DNA from: DATCJA01 sp963814955
GTDB taxonomy: Bacteria > Acidobacteriota > Vicinamibacteria > Vicinamibacterales > UBA2999
Length of the DNA stretch: 64,000 bases
Assembly: GCA_963814955.1 (NCBI GenBank)
Contig: CAWFEX010000006.1
Span: forward strand, 124,001-188,000
Direction of reading: 5' to 3'
Shown here: positions 57,683 to 64,000 of the stretch, one piece after another
How the letters are laid out: the number at the start of each line of letters is the position of its first letter
Position numbering within the stretch: the first letter of the stretch is position 1
The notes under the pieces: generated by a model
Databases searched by the model: none
What the model saw: only the letters and a program-made list of their open reading frames with translations
What the model was told of the DNA's origin: nothing
Position numbers and translations under genes: made by a program

Positions 57683-58039
57683 GTGACCGGTTACCTGTCC
57701 GTCGTCATCTATCTCGGGATGATCATTGCGTTCGCTATTGTTTCGCTGGCGGTGGCGCGAGTGCTCAGCCCGCACCGGCCGACAGCCGTCAAGCTCCAGA
57801 GCTACGAGTGCGGCGCCGAGCCGATTGGCGATGCGTGGGTGCAGTTTCCGGTCGGGTTTTATCTGGTCGCGCTCCTGTTCGTCGTATTCGACGCGCTCGT
57901 CGTGTTCCTCATTCCGTGGATTCTGGTGGTTCGCGGCCTTGGCATGTGGGGCGTGAGCACCATGGTTCTGTTCCTGGCGATTCTGTCGCTGGGTTGGTTC
58001 TACGCGTACAGGGAGCGCATTTTCGAGTGGCAGCAATAA
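57683..58039 (+). CDS. nuoA: NADH-quinone oxidoreductase subunit A
   Basis: 118 aa, GTG start with AAGGAGATCACTG before it. Three membrane helices and the conserved 'KLQSYECGAEPIGDAWVQFP' loop, then VGFYLVALLFVVFDALVVF with the acidic residue in helix 2. It caps the proton-transfer (E-channel) region of complex I. It starts 11 bp after korB, showing co-transcription. Confidence 0.92.
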   Translation: MTGYLSVVIYLGMIIAFAIVSLAVARVLSPHRPTAVKLQSYECGAEPIGDAWVQFPVGFYLVALLFVVFDALVVFLIPWILVVRGLGMWGVSTMVLFLAILSLGWFYAYRERIFEWQQ

Positions 58040-58668
58040 AAGGTCCGGTTCCCGAGGTCCCCGCCCCGGTCTGGAGAAACTTCAAGGATCTCCAGGAGTG
58101 GGAGCAGCTTCATCAAAAACGGCCACAGGGCGACAAGCACTCGGCGCTCTTCGAGAGCGTGACGGAAGGTATCCACAGTTTCCCTGGCGGCTTCCTCGTC
58201 ACCACGGTCGCCGACAACTTTTTCAACTGGGCGCGCAAGTCGTCGGTGTGGCCGGTGACGTTCGGCCTGGCATGCTGTGCCATCGAGATGATGGCCACCT
58301 TCGCGTCGCGGTTCGACGTCGAACGCCTGGGCATGGTGCCCTGGGCATCGCCCCGCCACTCGGATCTGATGATCGTGTCGGGAACGGTGACCATCAAGAT
58401 GGCGCCGATGCTCGAGCGGATCTACGCCCAGATGCCTGATCCGAAATGGGCGGTGTCGATGGGCTCCTGCGCCAATTCCGGCGGACCGTTCAGGCACGGC
58501 TACCACGTGGTGAAGGGTGTCGACCGCGTGATCCCGGTGGACGTGTACGTTCCGGGCTGTCCCCCGCCGCCTGAGTCGCTCCTCAACGGACTACTGCTGC
58601 TGCAGGATCAAATCGCGCATTTCCGGCGCACCGGAGAGCGCGCAGCGCCTAACCCGAAGGTGGATTGA
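58027..58668 (+). CDS. nuoB: NADH-quinone oxidoreductase subunit B
   Basis: 213 aa from GTG 58027, overlapping nuoA by 13 bp; the frame is open back to 57517 as a shadow of nuoA. The N2 cluster residues are seen: 'FGLACCAIEMMATFASRFDV', 'GSCANSGGPF' and 'VYVPGCPPPPESLLNGLLLL'. N2 hands electrons to quinone. The extra N-terminal region (about 40 residues before 'FVTTVADNFFNWARKSS') is longer than in E. coli but usual for this group. Confidence 0.9.
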   Translation: MAAIKGPVPEVPAPVWRNFKDLQEWEQLHQKRPQGDKHSALFESVTEGIHSFPGGFLVTTVADNFFNWARKSSVWPVTFGLACCAIEMMATFASRFDVERLGMVPWASPRHSDLMIVSGTVTIKMAPMLERIYAQMPDPKWAVSMGSCANSGGPFRHGYHVVKGVDRVIPVDVYVPGCPPPPESLLNGLLLLQDQIAHFRRTGERAAPNPKVD

Positions 58669-58683
58669 TGCGCTTCGCCACAA

Positions 58684-58754
58684 GCCACAGAGACACAGAG
58701 ACACAGAGAAAATTTGGTACCTACCTTTTCTCTGTGCCTCTGTGCCTCTGTGGC
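58684..58754. repeat. Inverted ACAGAGACAC / CTCTGTGCCT repeat at the nuoC start
   Basis: GCCACAGAGACACAGAGACA opens the left arm (58684) and the right arm ends with TCTGTGCCTCTGTGGC (58754), a long near-palindrome with a 13-base loop. It sits 16 bp after the old TGATG start of nuoC and before the start I propose. The same element type recurs at nuoK. Confidence 0.85.
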
Positions 58755-58769
58755 CTGCAGGGAGATGCG

Positions 58770-59222
58770 ATGACGCCAGACGAGGCGCGCACGCTCATCG
58801 CGCAGAGCTTTCCCGGCGCACAGGTTGGCGGCACTGCCCCCGTCATCGTCTCGATTCCGGTGGACGCGTGGACGTCATTCGCGCATTTTGCGAAAACGGT
58901 CCTCGGCTGCTGGTTCTTTTCGTTCCTTTCCGCGGTCGACTGGAAGGAGCAGGGACTCGAGGTTGTTTGCAAGGTCGACAATCTCGACGACAATGTGTCG
59001 CTCCTGATGAAGACACGTCTGGGCCCGGGCGTTTCCGAGTGCCCTTCCCTCACCGCCGAGTATGCGGGCGCCAACTGGATGGAGCGCGAGTGCTATGACA
59101 TGTTCGGGATTCGCTTCGACGGGCATCCCGACCTGCGCCGGATCCTTCTTGGCGACGATTGGGTGGGCCATCCGCTGCTGAAGTCGTATGCGGTGGATAC
59201 CCCGCATCCCCCGTACCGGTGA
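58770..59222 (+). CDS. nuoC: NADH-quinone oxidoreductase subunit C
   Basis: 150 aa from ATG 58770, preceded by GGGAGATGCG. The ATG at 58668 overlaps the nuoB stop (TGATG) and is in frame, but the 34 codons between are the palindromic repeat. Conserved parts: 'SFPGAQVGGTAPVIVSIPVD', the 'WFFSFLSAVDWKEQGLEVVC' strand, and 'ERECYDMFGIRFDGHPDLRR' with ILLGDDWVGHPL. It lies on the hydrophilic arm. Which start is used is undecided, and the repeat could be translated. Confidence 0.85.
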   Translation: MTPDEARTLIAQSFPGAQVGGTAPVIVSIPVDAWTSFAHFAKTVLGCWFFSFLSAVDWKEQGLEVVCKVDNLDDNVSLLMKTRLGPGVSECPSLTAEYAGANWMERECYDMFGIRFDGHPDLRRILLGDDWVGHPLLKSYAVDTPHPPYR

Positions 59223-59232
59223 CCCTGCAGGG

Positions 59233-60393
59233 ATGACAATCTCCGCCGCACCACGCGTCGAGCTCGACTACGCCGGTACCGAGCGGCTCACCATGAACAT
59301 GGGGCCGCAGCACCCGTCCTCGCACGGCGTGTTCCGCGCCATTCTCACGCTGGAAGGCGAAAAAGTGGTGGGCGTCGATGCCGTGATTGGATATCTCCAC
59401 CGCTGCCACGAGAAGCTCGCCGAAACGCTGACCTACGCGCAATACCCGTCGATCGCCTCGAAGACAGACTACGTGGCCGCCATGACGAGCGAGTTCGCCT
59501 ACGTGCGTGCGGCCGAAACAATCGGGAACATCGAGGTGCCCAAACGCGCCCAGTATCTGCGCGTCATCACGTCGGAGCTTCAGCGCGTGGCGTCCCATCT
59601 TCTCTGGCTCGGCACCTGGTGCCTGGATATGGGCGGCGCGCTCGGCGGCGGCGCAACGATATTTCTGTATTGCATCCGCGAGCGTGAGCTCATTCTCGAC
59701 CTGTTCGAGTCGCTCGTCGGTGCGCGCCTCCTGTACGGGTTCTACCAGGTGGGCGGCGTCCGCTACGACCTGCCGGCCGAGTGGGCGTCGAAGTGCCGCG
59801 AGACCGTGGACCTGATCGACCAGCGAATCGACGAATACGAGCGAATGCTTCAGGACAACTCGTTCTTCCTGGTGCGCACGCAGGGCGTCGGCGTGATCTC
59901 ACGGCAGCTCGCGCAGGAGGTGGGCATCGCCGGCCCGCTGCTCCGCGGGTCGGGCGTAGCCTATGACCTTCGTCGCGCCGAGCCCTATTCGTCGTACGAG
60001 GATTTCGACTTCCGCGTGCCGGTAGAGACGGCCGGCGACTGTTTCGCCCGCTACCGCGTGCGTATGACCGAGTTCCGCGAATCGCTGAAGATTGTCCGAC
60101 AGGCGCTCGATCGGCTTCCTGAAGGACCAATCTCGTCGCGCCCCGGCCTCAAGTCGGTGGCGCAGATCCGCATCCCCAAGGGAGAAGCCTACGCGCGGGT
60201 TGAAGGCGCGCGCGGCGAGGTGGGCTGCTATCTGATTTCGGACGGCAGCGCCAAGCCGTACCGGATGAAATGGCGCGGCGCATCGTTCTCGAACCTGGCG
60301 ATCCTGCCCCACATCATTCCAGGACACAAGGTGGCCGACGTCGTGGCCATCATGGGATCGGTCGATCCGGTGTTCGGCGAGGTCGATCGATGA
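59233..60393 (+). CDS. nuoD: NADH-quinone oxidoreductase subunit D
   Basis: 386 aa from ATG 59233 (CAGGGATG ribosome site). 'LTMNMGPQHPSSHGVFRAIL' has the His quinone-site ligand, 'YLHRCHEKLAETLTYAQYPS' the conserved helix, and 'KSVAQIRIPKGEAYARVEGA' / 'GSAKPYRMKWRGASFSNLAI' the [NiFe]-hydrogenase-like core. It forms the quinone-binding pocket with nuoB. It is not fused to nuoC. The stop is followed at once by a repeat. Confidence 0.92.
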   Translation: MTISAAPRVELDYAGTERLTMNMGPQHPSSHGVFRAILTLEGEKVVGVDAVIGYLHRCHEKLAETLTYAQYPSIASKTDYVAAMTSEFAYVRAAETIGNIEVPKRAQYLRVITSELQRVASHLLWLGTWCLDMGGALGGGATIFLYCIRERELILDLFESLVGARLLYGFYQVGGVRYDLPAEWASKCRETVDLIDQRIDEYERMLQDNSFFLVRTQGVGVISRQLAQEVGIAGPLLRGSGVAYDLRRAEPYSSYEDFDFRVPVETAGDCFARYRVRMTEFRESLKIVRQALDRLPEGPISSRPGLKSVAQIRIPKGEAYARVEGARGEVGCYLISDGSAKPYRMKWRGASFSNLAILPHIIPGHKVADVVAIMGSVDPVFGEVDR

Positions 60394-60399
60394 GAGGCA

Positions 60400-60430
60400 A
60401 CCACGAAGGCACGAAGGCAGAGAGAATTTT
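60400..60430. repeat. Half-copy of a CCACGAAGGCACGAAGGCA repeat
   Basis: Directly after the nuoD stop region, CCACGAAGGCACGAAGGCAG runs into AGAGAATTTTC. It looks like one arm of the palindromes in nuoC and nuoK (AGAGAATT is shared with the nuoK copy) without its partner. It separates nuoD and nuoH by 66 bp, where these genes would normally be near contact. Confidence 0.5.
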
Positions 60431-60459
60431 CGTATCCACCGGGGGCTGGAGCGAATCAG

Positions 60460-61434
60460 GTGTCTGACTGGATGACGTTGCTCATCGTGCCGTTCATCGT
60501 CATGAATGCGATTCTCGGCATCGTCACTTACGTCACGCTGCTCGAGCGGAAGTTCGCGGCACGCATGCAGTCGCGCATCGGCCCCTACCGCGTAGGCCCG
60601 CACGGGCTGCTGCAGCCGATCGCCGACGCCATCAAGCTGATGATGAAGGAAGACGTCGTGCCGACGGCGGCGGATCGCCCCGTTTACAACCTGGCGCCCA
60701 TCGTCTTCGTGCTCCCGTGCATGCTGATCTTCGCCACCATCCCGTTTGCGCCGGGTCTCGGCGTGGCCGATCTGAACGTCGGCATCCTCTTTTTCTTTGC
60801 GATTTCCGCGATGGAGATCGTGGGACTCTTCATGGCGGGCTGGGGATCGAACAACAAATACGCGCTCCTCTCCGCCATGCGGGCCGTCAACCAGGTTATT
60901 TCCTACGACCTGCCGTTCATCTTCGCCGCGCTCGTACCGGTGCTCCTGGCCGGATCGCTCCGGCTGTCGGACATCGCGGTCGCGCAGGATGGACTCTGGT
61001 TCGTCTTTTATCCGGTGATCGGGCAGCTCGCCTTCGTTGCCTTCGTCGTCTCGACGGTCGCGGCGGAGAACCGCGCGCCGTTCGACATCCTCGAAGCCGA
61101 GTCCGAGCTCGTGGCAGGGTTCCGCGTCGAATACTCGGGCATGAAGTTCGCGCTGATTCAGCTCGGCGAGTACGCGCACGTGATTGGCTCCTCGTTCCTG
61201 GGTGCGCTGCTGTTTCTGGGCGCGTGGGCGGGCCCCGGACCCGAATGGCTTGGGCCGGTCTGGTTCCTGATCAAGGCGATGTTCGTGTTCCTGCTGATCA
61301 CGTGGGTGCGATGGAGCTTCGTGCGGATCCGCGTGGACCAGATTCTCGCGCTTTCCTGGAAGGCGCTTCTGCCGTCGACGTTGCTGTTGCTGATCGCGAC
61401 AGCGCTCGTGGTGGTGTGGAGGGGGAATGCCTGA
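60460..61434 (+). CDS. nuoH: NADH-quinone oxidoreductase subunit H
   Basis: 324 aa from GTG 60460, with GGAG eleven bases upstream. Eight membrane helices. Conserved parts: 'LLERKFAARMQSRIGPYRVG', 'LQPIADAIKLMMKEDVVPTA', 'WGSNNKYALLSAMRAVNQVI' and 'AENRAPFDILEAESELVAGF'. It holds the quinone cavity at the arm interface. The nuoI start lies 8 bp inside its 3' end. There is no nuoE, F or G between nuoD and this gene. Confidence 0.92.
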   Translation: MSDWMTLLIVPFIVMNAILGIVTYVTLLERKFAARMQSRIGPYRVGPHGLLQPIADAIKLMMKEDVVPTAADRPVYNLAPIVFVLPCMLIFATIPFAPGLGVADLNVGILFFFAISAMEIVGLFMAGWGSNNKYALLSAMRAVNQVISYDLPFIFAALVPVLLAGSLRLSDIAVAQDGLWFVFYPVIGQLAFVAFVVSTVAAENRAPFDILEAESELVAGFRVEYSGMKFALIQLGEYAHVIGSSFLGALLFLGAWAGPGPEWLGPVWFLIKAMFVFLLITWVRWSFVRIRVDQILALSWKALLPSTLLLLIATALVVVWRGNA

Positions 61435-62128
61435 CTCCACTGTAGGGGCCGACCTTTCCGCCTCCGCCAAAGGCTACGGCGGACGCGCCGAAGCGCTTCG
61501 CGAAGGCGGGCAGGTCGGCCCGCGCGATGTTCAGGTCGGCCCGCGCGATAAGGTGAATCCCACCGACGTTCGCGTCATCGTCCGCGCCATCCTCGGCGCC
61601 ATGCGCGTGACGCTTCAGAATCTGTTCCGCAAGCCGATCACCGTGCATTACCCCGACAAGCAACGCGCCTACCCCGACCGGTATCGCGGGCTCCTGGCGC
61701 TCGTCTACGAGAAAGACACGGGCGAGGAAGCGTGCATCGGCTGCAGGCTCTGCGAGTACGTCTGCCCGCCTGCCGTCATCAAAGTGGAGATGCTGAAGAG
61801 CGAGAAGCGGAACTACGCAAAGTCGTTCACGCTCGAGCTCTACGCCTGCGAGTTCTGCGAGCTCTGCGTCCAGGTGTGCCCCACCGACGCCATCGTGATG
61901 ATGAAGTCGTTCGACATGCCGACAGCCGATCGCCGCGAGATGCTCCTCGACAAGGATCGCCTCCACGCCATCGGCCAGCAGTTCGAGCAGTCGTGGGCGA
62001 CGGGCAACAAGCTGCGGGACATGCAGGGGCCGCCGAAGATGGCTCGGGCGGAGCACGACGCCGCACATCAGGCACCTAAAGCACCCCAGGCACCTCAGGC
62101 ACCTTCGAAAGATGGAGCGCCTGCGTGA
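61427..62128 (+). CDS. nuoI: NADH-quinone oxidoreductase subunit I, with a repeat in its 5' coding part
   Basis: 233 aa from ATG 61427, overlapping nuoH. The cluster motifs are 'CIGCRLCEYVCPPAVI' and 'CEFCELCVQVCPTDAI', two C-x2-C-x2-C-x3-C-P sets for N6a and N6b. The first 42 codons (61442-61550) are the GGTCGG repeat and give the odd 'VGADLSASAKGYGGRAEALR' and 'GQVGPRDVQVGPRD', while the conserved protein starts at 'VRVIVRAILGAMRVTLQNLF'. An in-frame GTG at 61553, straight after the repeat, would avoid it. The C-terminus is extended by an Ala/Pro/Gln tail. Confidence 0.9.
   Translation: MPDSTVGADLSASAKGYGGRAEALREGGQVGPRDVQVGPRDKVNPTDVRVIVRAILGAMRVTLQNLFRKPITVHYPDKQRAYPDRYRGLLALVYEKDTGEEACIGCRLCEYVCPPAVIKVEMLKSEKRNYAKSFTLELYACEFCELCVQVCPTDAIVMMKSFDMPTADRREMLLDKDRLHAIGQQFEQSWATGNKLRDMQGPPKMARAEHDAAHQAPKAPQAPQAPSKDGAPA
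61442..61550. repeat. GGTCGG-type palindromic repeat inside nuoI
   Basis: Outer arms GGGGCCGACCT (61445) and AGGTCGGCCCGCGCGAT (61512 and again 61533), with an inner GCCGAAGCGCTTCGCGAAGGC-like hairpin (61487-61507) and the sub-palindrome TCCGCCAAAGGCTACGGCGGA (61464-61484). Same family as 54413-54569. Length keeps the nuoI frame. Confidence 0.85.
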
Positions 62129-62619
62129 TCGGCGAAGCGCTCGCATTCTGGGGACTGGCCGTTCTGCTCGTCGGCTCGGCTCTCGCCGTGGTGCTGTCGA
62201 AGAACCTCTTTCACAGCGTGTTGTGGCTGGCGCTCGCCCTCACGGGCACGGCGGGCGTGTTTCTCCTGCTCGAAGCGGAATTCCTCGCATGGGTGCAGCT
62301 GCTGCTCTATGCCGGTGGGATCGTGACGATCGTGGTGTTCGCCATCGTCGTTACCGAGCGTCTCGTGGGTGAACGAATTTCACAGACGAACCGCCGCATC
62401 GGCGGCGGCGCAGTCGTTGCCGCCGCTTTGCTCGCCGCAATACTCATGGCGATCATGCAGCGTCCGCTGGTGACGGCCCGACCGGCCCTGCCGCCCGAAC
62501 TGACACGAACCCTTGGGGAGGCGGTCCTCACGAGATTCGTGATGCCGTTCGAGCTTCTGGCGCTGCTGATGCTGGCAGCATTGATGAGCGCAATCTACTT
62601 CGCGCGCCCGGACGATTAA
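62125..62619 (+). CDS. nuoJ: NADH-quinone oxidoreductase subunit J
   Basis: 164 aa, GTG overlapping the nuoI stop (GTGA). Five helices: 'AFWGLAVLLVGSALAVVLSK', 'VFLLLEAEFLAWVQLLLYAG' with the conserved acidic LEAEFLA and VQLLLYAGGIVT segment, and 'FVMPFELLALLMLAALMSAI'. It is the membrane-arm subunit that contains the pi-bulge helix in complex I. The stop TAA overlaps the nuoK ATG (TAATG). Confidence 0.92.
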   Translation: MIGEALAFWGLAVLLVGSALAVVLSKNLFHSVLWLALALTGTAGVFLLLEAEFLAWVQLLLYAGGIVTIVVFAIVVTERLVGERISQTNRRIGGGAVVAAALLAAILMAIMQRPLVTARPALPPELTRTLGEAVLTRFVMPFELLALLMLAALMSAIYFARPDD

Positions 62620-63026
62620 TGCACTCTTCGCTTCCACAAGCCACAGAGACACGGAGACACAGAGAATTCTCTTGTTTAACCTCTGTGTCTCTGTGCCTCT
62701 GGCCCGTCTGGAACCGATTCGGTATATGGGTTTACAAGCCGTACTTAACGCTCGCCGCGGTTGTGTTCTGCATCGGATTGTTCGGCGTGATGACGCGCCG
62801 CAACACGATCGGCATCCTTCTGGGCATCGAGCTGATGCTCAACGCCGTCAACATCAATCTGGTGGCGTTCGCGCGATTCAATGCAGATGTGACCGGCATG
62901 GTGTTCACCGTGTTCACCATCTGCATCACGGTTGCCGAGGCGGCTCTCGGTCTCGCCATCGTCATTCTCCTCTTCCGGACCCGCCGCACCGTCATCGCGG
63001 ACCATCTGGACCTTCTCAAAGGCTGA
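62619..63026 (+). CDS. nuoK: NADH-quinone oxidoreductase subunit K with repeat-encoded N-terminus
   Basis: 135 aa from ATG 62619, where nuoK is normally about 100 aa. The first 30 codons are the palindromic repeat and read 'HSSLPQATETRRHREFSCLT' then SVSLCLWPVW. Conserved NuoK begins at 'YLTLAAVVFCIGLFGVMTRR' and continues 'NTIGILLGIELMLNAVNINL', with the two buried Glu residues at GIELML and VAEAAL. The only in-frame standard starts before the conserved part are ATG 62619 and GTG 62685, and both lie in or before the repeat, so some repeat must be translated. Confidence 0.9.
   Translation: MHSSLPQATETRRHREFSCLTSVSLCLWPVWNRFGIWVYKPYLTLAAVVFCIGLFGVMTRRNTIGILLGIELMLNAVNINLVAFARFNADVTGMVFTVFTICITVAEAALGLAIVILLFRTRRTVIADHLDLLKG
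62640..62703. repeat. Inverted ACAGAGACAC / CTCTGTGCCT repeat inside nuoK
   Basis: Left arm GCCACAGAGACACGGAGACA (62640) and AGAG, right arm CTCTGTGTCTCTGTGCCTCT (62681), loop of about 16 bases. Nearly the same element as at nuoC, again placed about 20 bp after a start that overlaps the previous stop. Confidence 0.88.
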
Positions 63027-64000
63027 TGACAGACGCTGGTCTTTTTCCGCTGGCCGCGCTGCTGCTGCACGCAGCTGCGTTTGTGCTGCTGGCAGTGATC
63101 GTGCCGCTGCGCCGTTCCGGTCGGCCGGCGGCGATGGTGTCCATCCTGTGTGCCACAGGTTCGTTCGCCTCCGCGGTCCAGGCGTGGCGGACCCACGGAG
63201 GCGAAACACTTTCCCGTCTCGTGTGGGAATGGCTGCCTTCACAGGGCGAGACACTGGCAACAATCGGCGTGCTGGCGGACGCCGATTCCACCGTAATGCT
63301 CTGCCTCGTGGGCCTCGTGTCGCTGCTCGTCCAGGTGTATTCGCTGGGATATCTGAGCGATGAGCCGCGGCCGGCGCTTGGCCGCTATTACGCGTACCAG
63401 TCGCTCTTCGCGTTCTCGATGATGGGACTGGTACTCGCGCCAAACCTCCTGCAGTTGTTCATCTGTTGGGAGCTCGTCGGCCTCTGCTCGTACCTGTTGA
63501 TCGGCTATTGGTATCAGCGCCCGGCCGCCGCTCGCGCCGCAGTCAAAGCATTCTGGACGACGAAAGCAGGGGACGTCGGATTACTGATTGGCATCATTCT
63601 GCTCTGGCGCCAGACCGGCACGTTCGATCTGATCGAGCTGCGAACGCTGGCGGAGAGCGGCGCGCTGCCAGCAGCCGGACTTTCAGTGATTACGTTCTGC
63701 ATCTACCTGGGCGCCGTCGGCAAGTCGGCGCAATTCCCCCTGCATGTGTGGCTACCGGATGCGATGGAAGGTCCCACGCCGGTTTCCGCACTGATCCACG
63801 CAGCGACGATGGTGACCGCGGGTGTGTACCTGCTGCTGCGTACTGCGTGGCTGTTTGCGCTGACGCCGGACGTCCTGCTGATCGTCGCGTGGATCGGCGC
63901 GTTTACGGCGCTGCTGGCCGCGGTGCTCGCCTGCGTACAGGACGACATCAAGCGCGTTCTTGCCTATTCGACGGTCTCGCAGCTCGGGTACATGATGACG
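63026..64000 (+). CDS. nuoL: NADH-quinone oxidoreductase subunit L, cut by the window edge
   Basis: ATG 63026 in TGATG with the nuoK stop; 325 codons are visible and the frame is still open at 64000. Contains the antiporter-like core: 'QLFICWELVGLCSYLLIGYW' with the proton-path Glu, 'FWTTKAGDVGLLIGIILLWR', 'KSAQFPLHVWLPDAMEGPTP' with VSALIHAATMVTAGVYLL, and 'CVQDDIKRVLAYSTVSQLGY'. It is the distal proton pump. The remaining half and probably nuoM and nuoN lie to the right. Confidence 0.93.
   Translation, partial: MTDAGLFPLAALLLHAAAFVLLAVIVPLRRSGRPAAMVSILCATGSFASAVQAWRTHGGETLSRLVWEWLPSQGETLATIGVLADADSTVMLCLVGLVSLLVQVYSLGYLSDEPRPALGRYYAYQSLFAFSMMGLVLAPNLLQLFICWELVGLCSYLLIGYWYQRPAAARAAVKAFWTTKAGDVGLLIGIILLWRQTGTFDLIELRTLAESGALPAAGLSVITFCIYLGAVGKSAQFPLHVWLPDAMEGPTPVSALIHAATMVTAGVYLLLRTAWLFALTPDVLLIVAWIGAFTALLAAVLACVQDDIKRVLAYSTVSQLGYMMT

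Noticed and set aside
57517..58026. N-terminal extension of nuoB through nuoA
   Set aside because: The extension is the shifted frame of nuoA; the overlap GTG at 58027 gives the normal NuoB length
59899..61470. 523-codon minus frame opposite nuoD and nuoH
   Set aside because: Low-complexity Arg/Glu/His translation; the plus strand holds conserved complex I genes

Overview
The window looks like a chromosomal segment of a GC-rich Gram-negative bacterium, most likely an Acidobacteriota member (possibly Vicinamibacteria). That guess rests on the high GC content, the many Sec- and lipoprotein-signalled proteins, a DUF5916-type outer-membrane protein, a kor-nuo cluster and the style of the palindromic repeats. 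It is an inference; no rRNA is present to prove it.

Region 1 (1-15.6 kb, all +) is the baseplate and spike half of an extracellular contractile injection system (eCIS, phage-tail-like particle). It holds a DUF4157 protein that also carries a possible caspase-clan domain, a tube-type protein, a LysM/gpX-like protein, a gp27-like hub, a separate gp5-like OB spike, a PAAR-like tip, gp25, two large baseplate-J-class proteins, a gpI-like protein and a DUF6519 protein. Many starts overlap the preceding stop. Sheath, main tube and ATPase genes are not in the window and may lie to the left.

Region 2 (15.7-26.9 kb) holds small or poorly known genes: a TPR-TM-DUF2914 protein, a SYLF protein, a 7Fe-type ferredoxin, two paralogous zinc-ribbon proteins, several small membrane proteins, lipoproteins and a phytase-like-fold esterase.

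Region 3 (27.0-34.8 kb) is a CusCBA/CzcCBA-type RND metal efflux system with its own response regulator and a histidine kinase whose gene is broken by two apparent frameshifts.

Region 4 (34.8-48.3 kb) is a decayed accessory region. It contains fragments of a tyrosine phosphatase, an RND pump, a Ser/Thr kinase and a DUF3883 protein, two DUF6644 membrane proteins, an IS630-family element just upstream of an adenylate-forming ligase, a GT39-like glycosyltransferase, and a tRNA-Arg(ACG) trailed by about 100-bp repeats that each contain the tRNA 3' end.

Region 5 (48.3-64 kb) is core metabolism: an MBL-fold hydrolase, moaB and moeA, a thioredoxin-like 2Fe-2S ferredoxin, a DUF5916 protein, korAB (2-oxoacid:ferredoxin oxidoreductase), then nuoA-B-C-D-H-I-J-K-L running off the right edge. 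nuoE, F and G are absent between D and H, and korAB sits directly upstream, which suggests ferredoxin-linked electron entry into complex I. Palindromic repeats have invaded this operon at four gene junctions; in nuoK part of the repeat must be translated, and in nuoI and nuoC it may be.

Five genes (DUF6519, a secreted protein at 19.0-19.9 kb, the histidine kinase twice, and DUF5916) look intact apart from single-base frame changes. Some of these may be assembly errors rather than biology.
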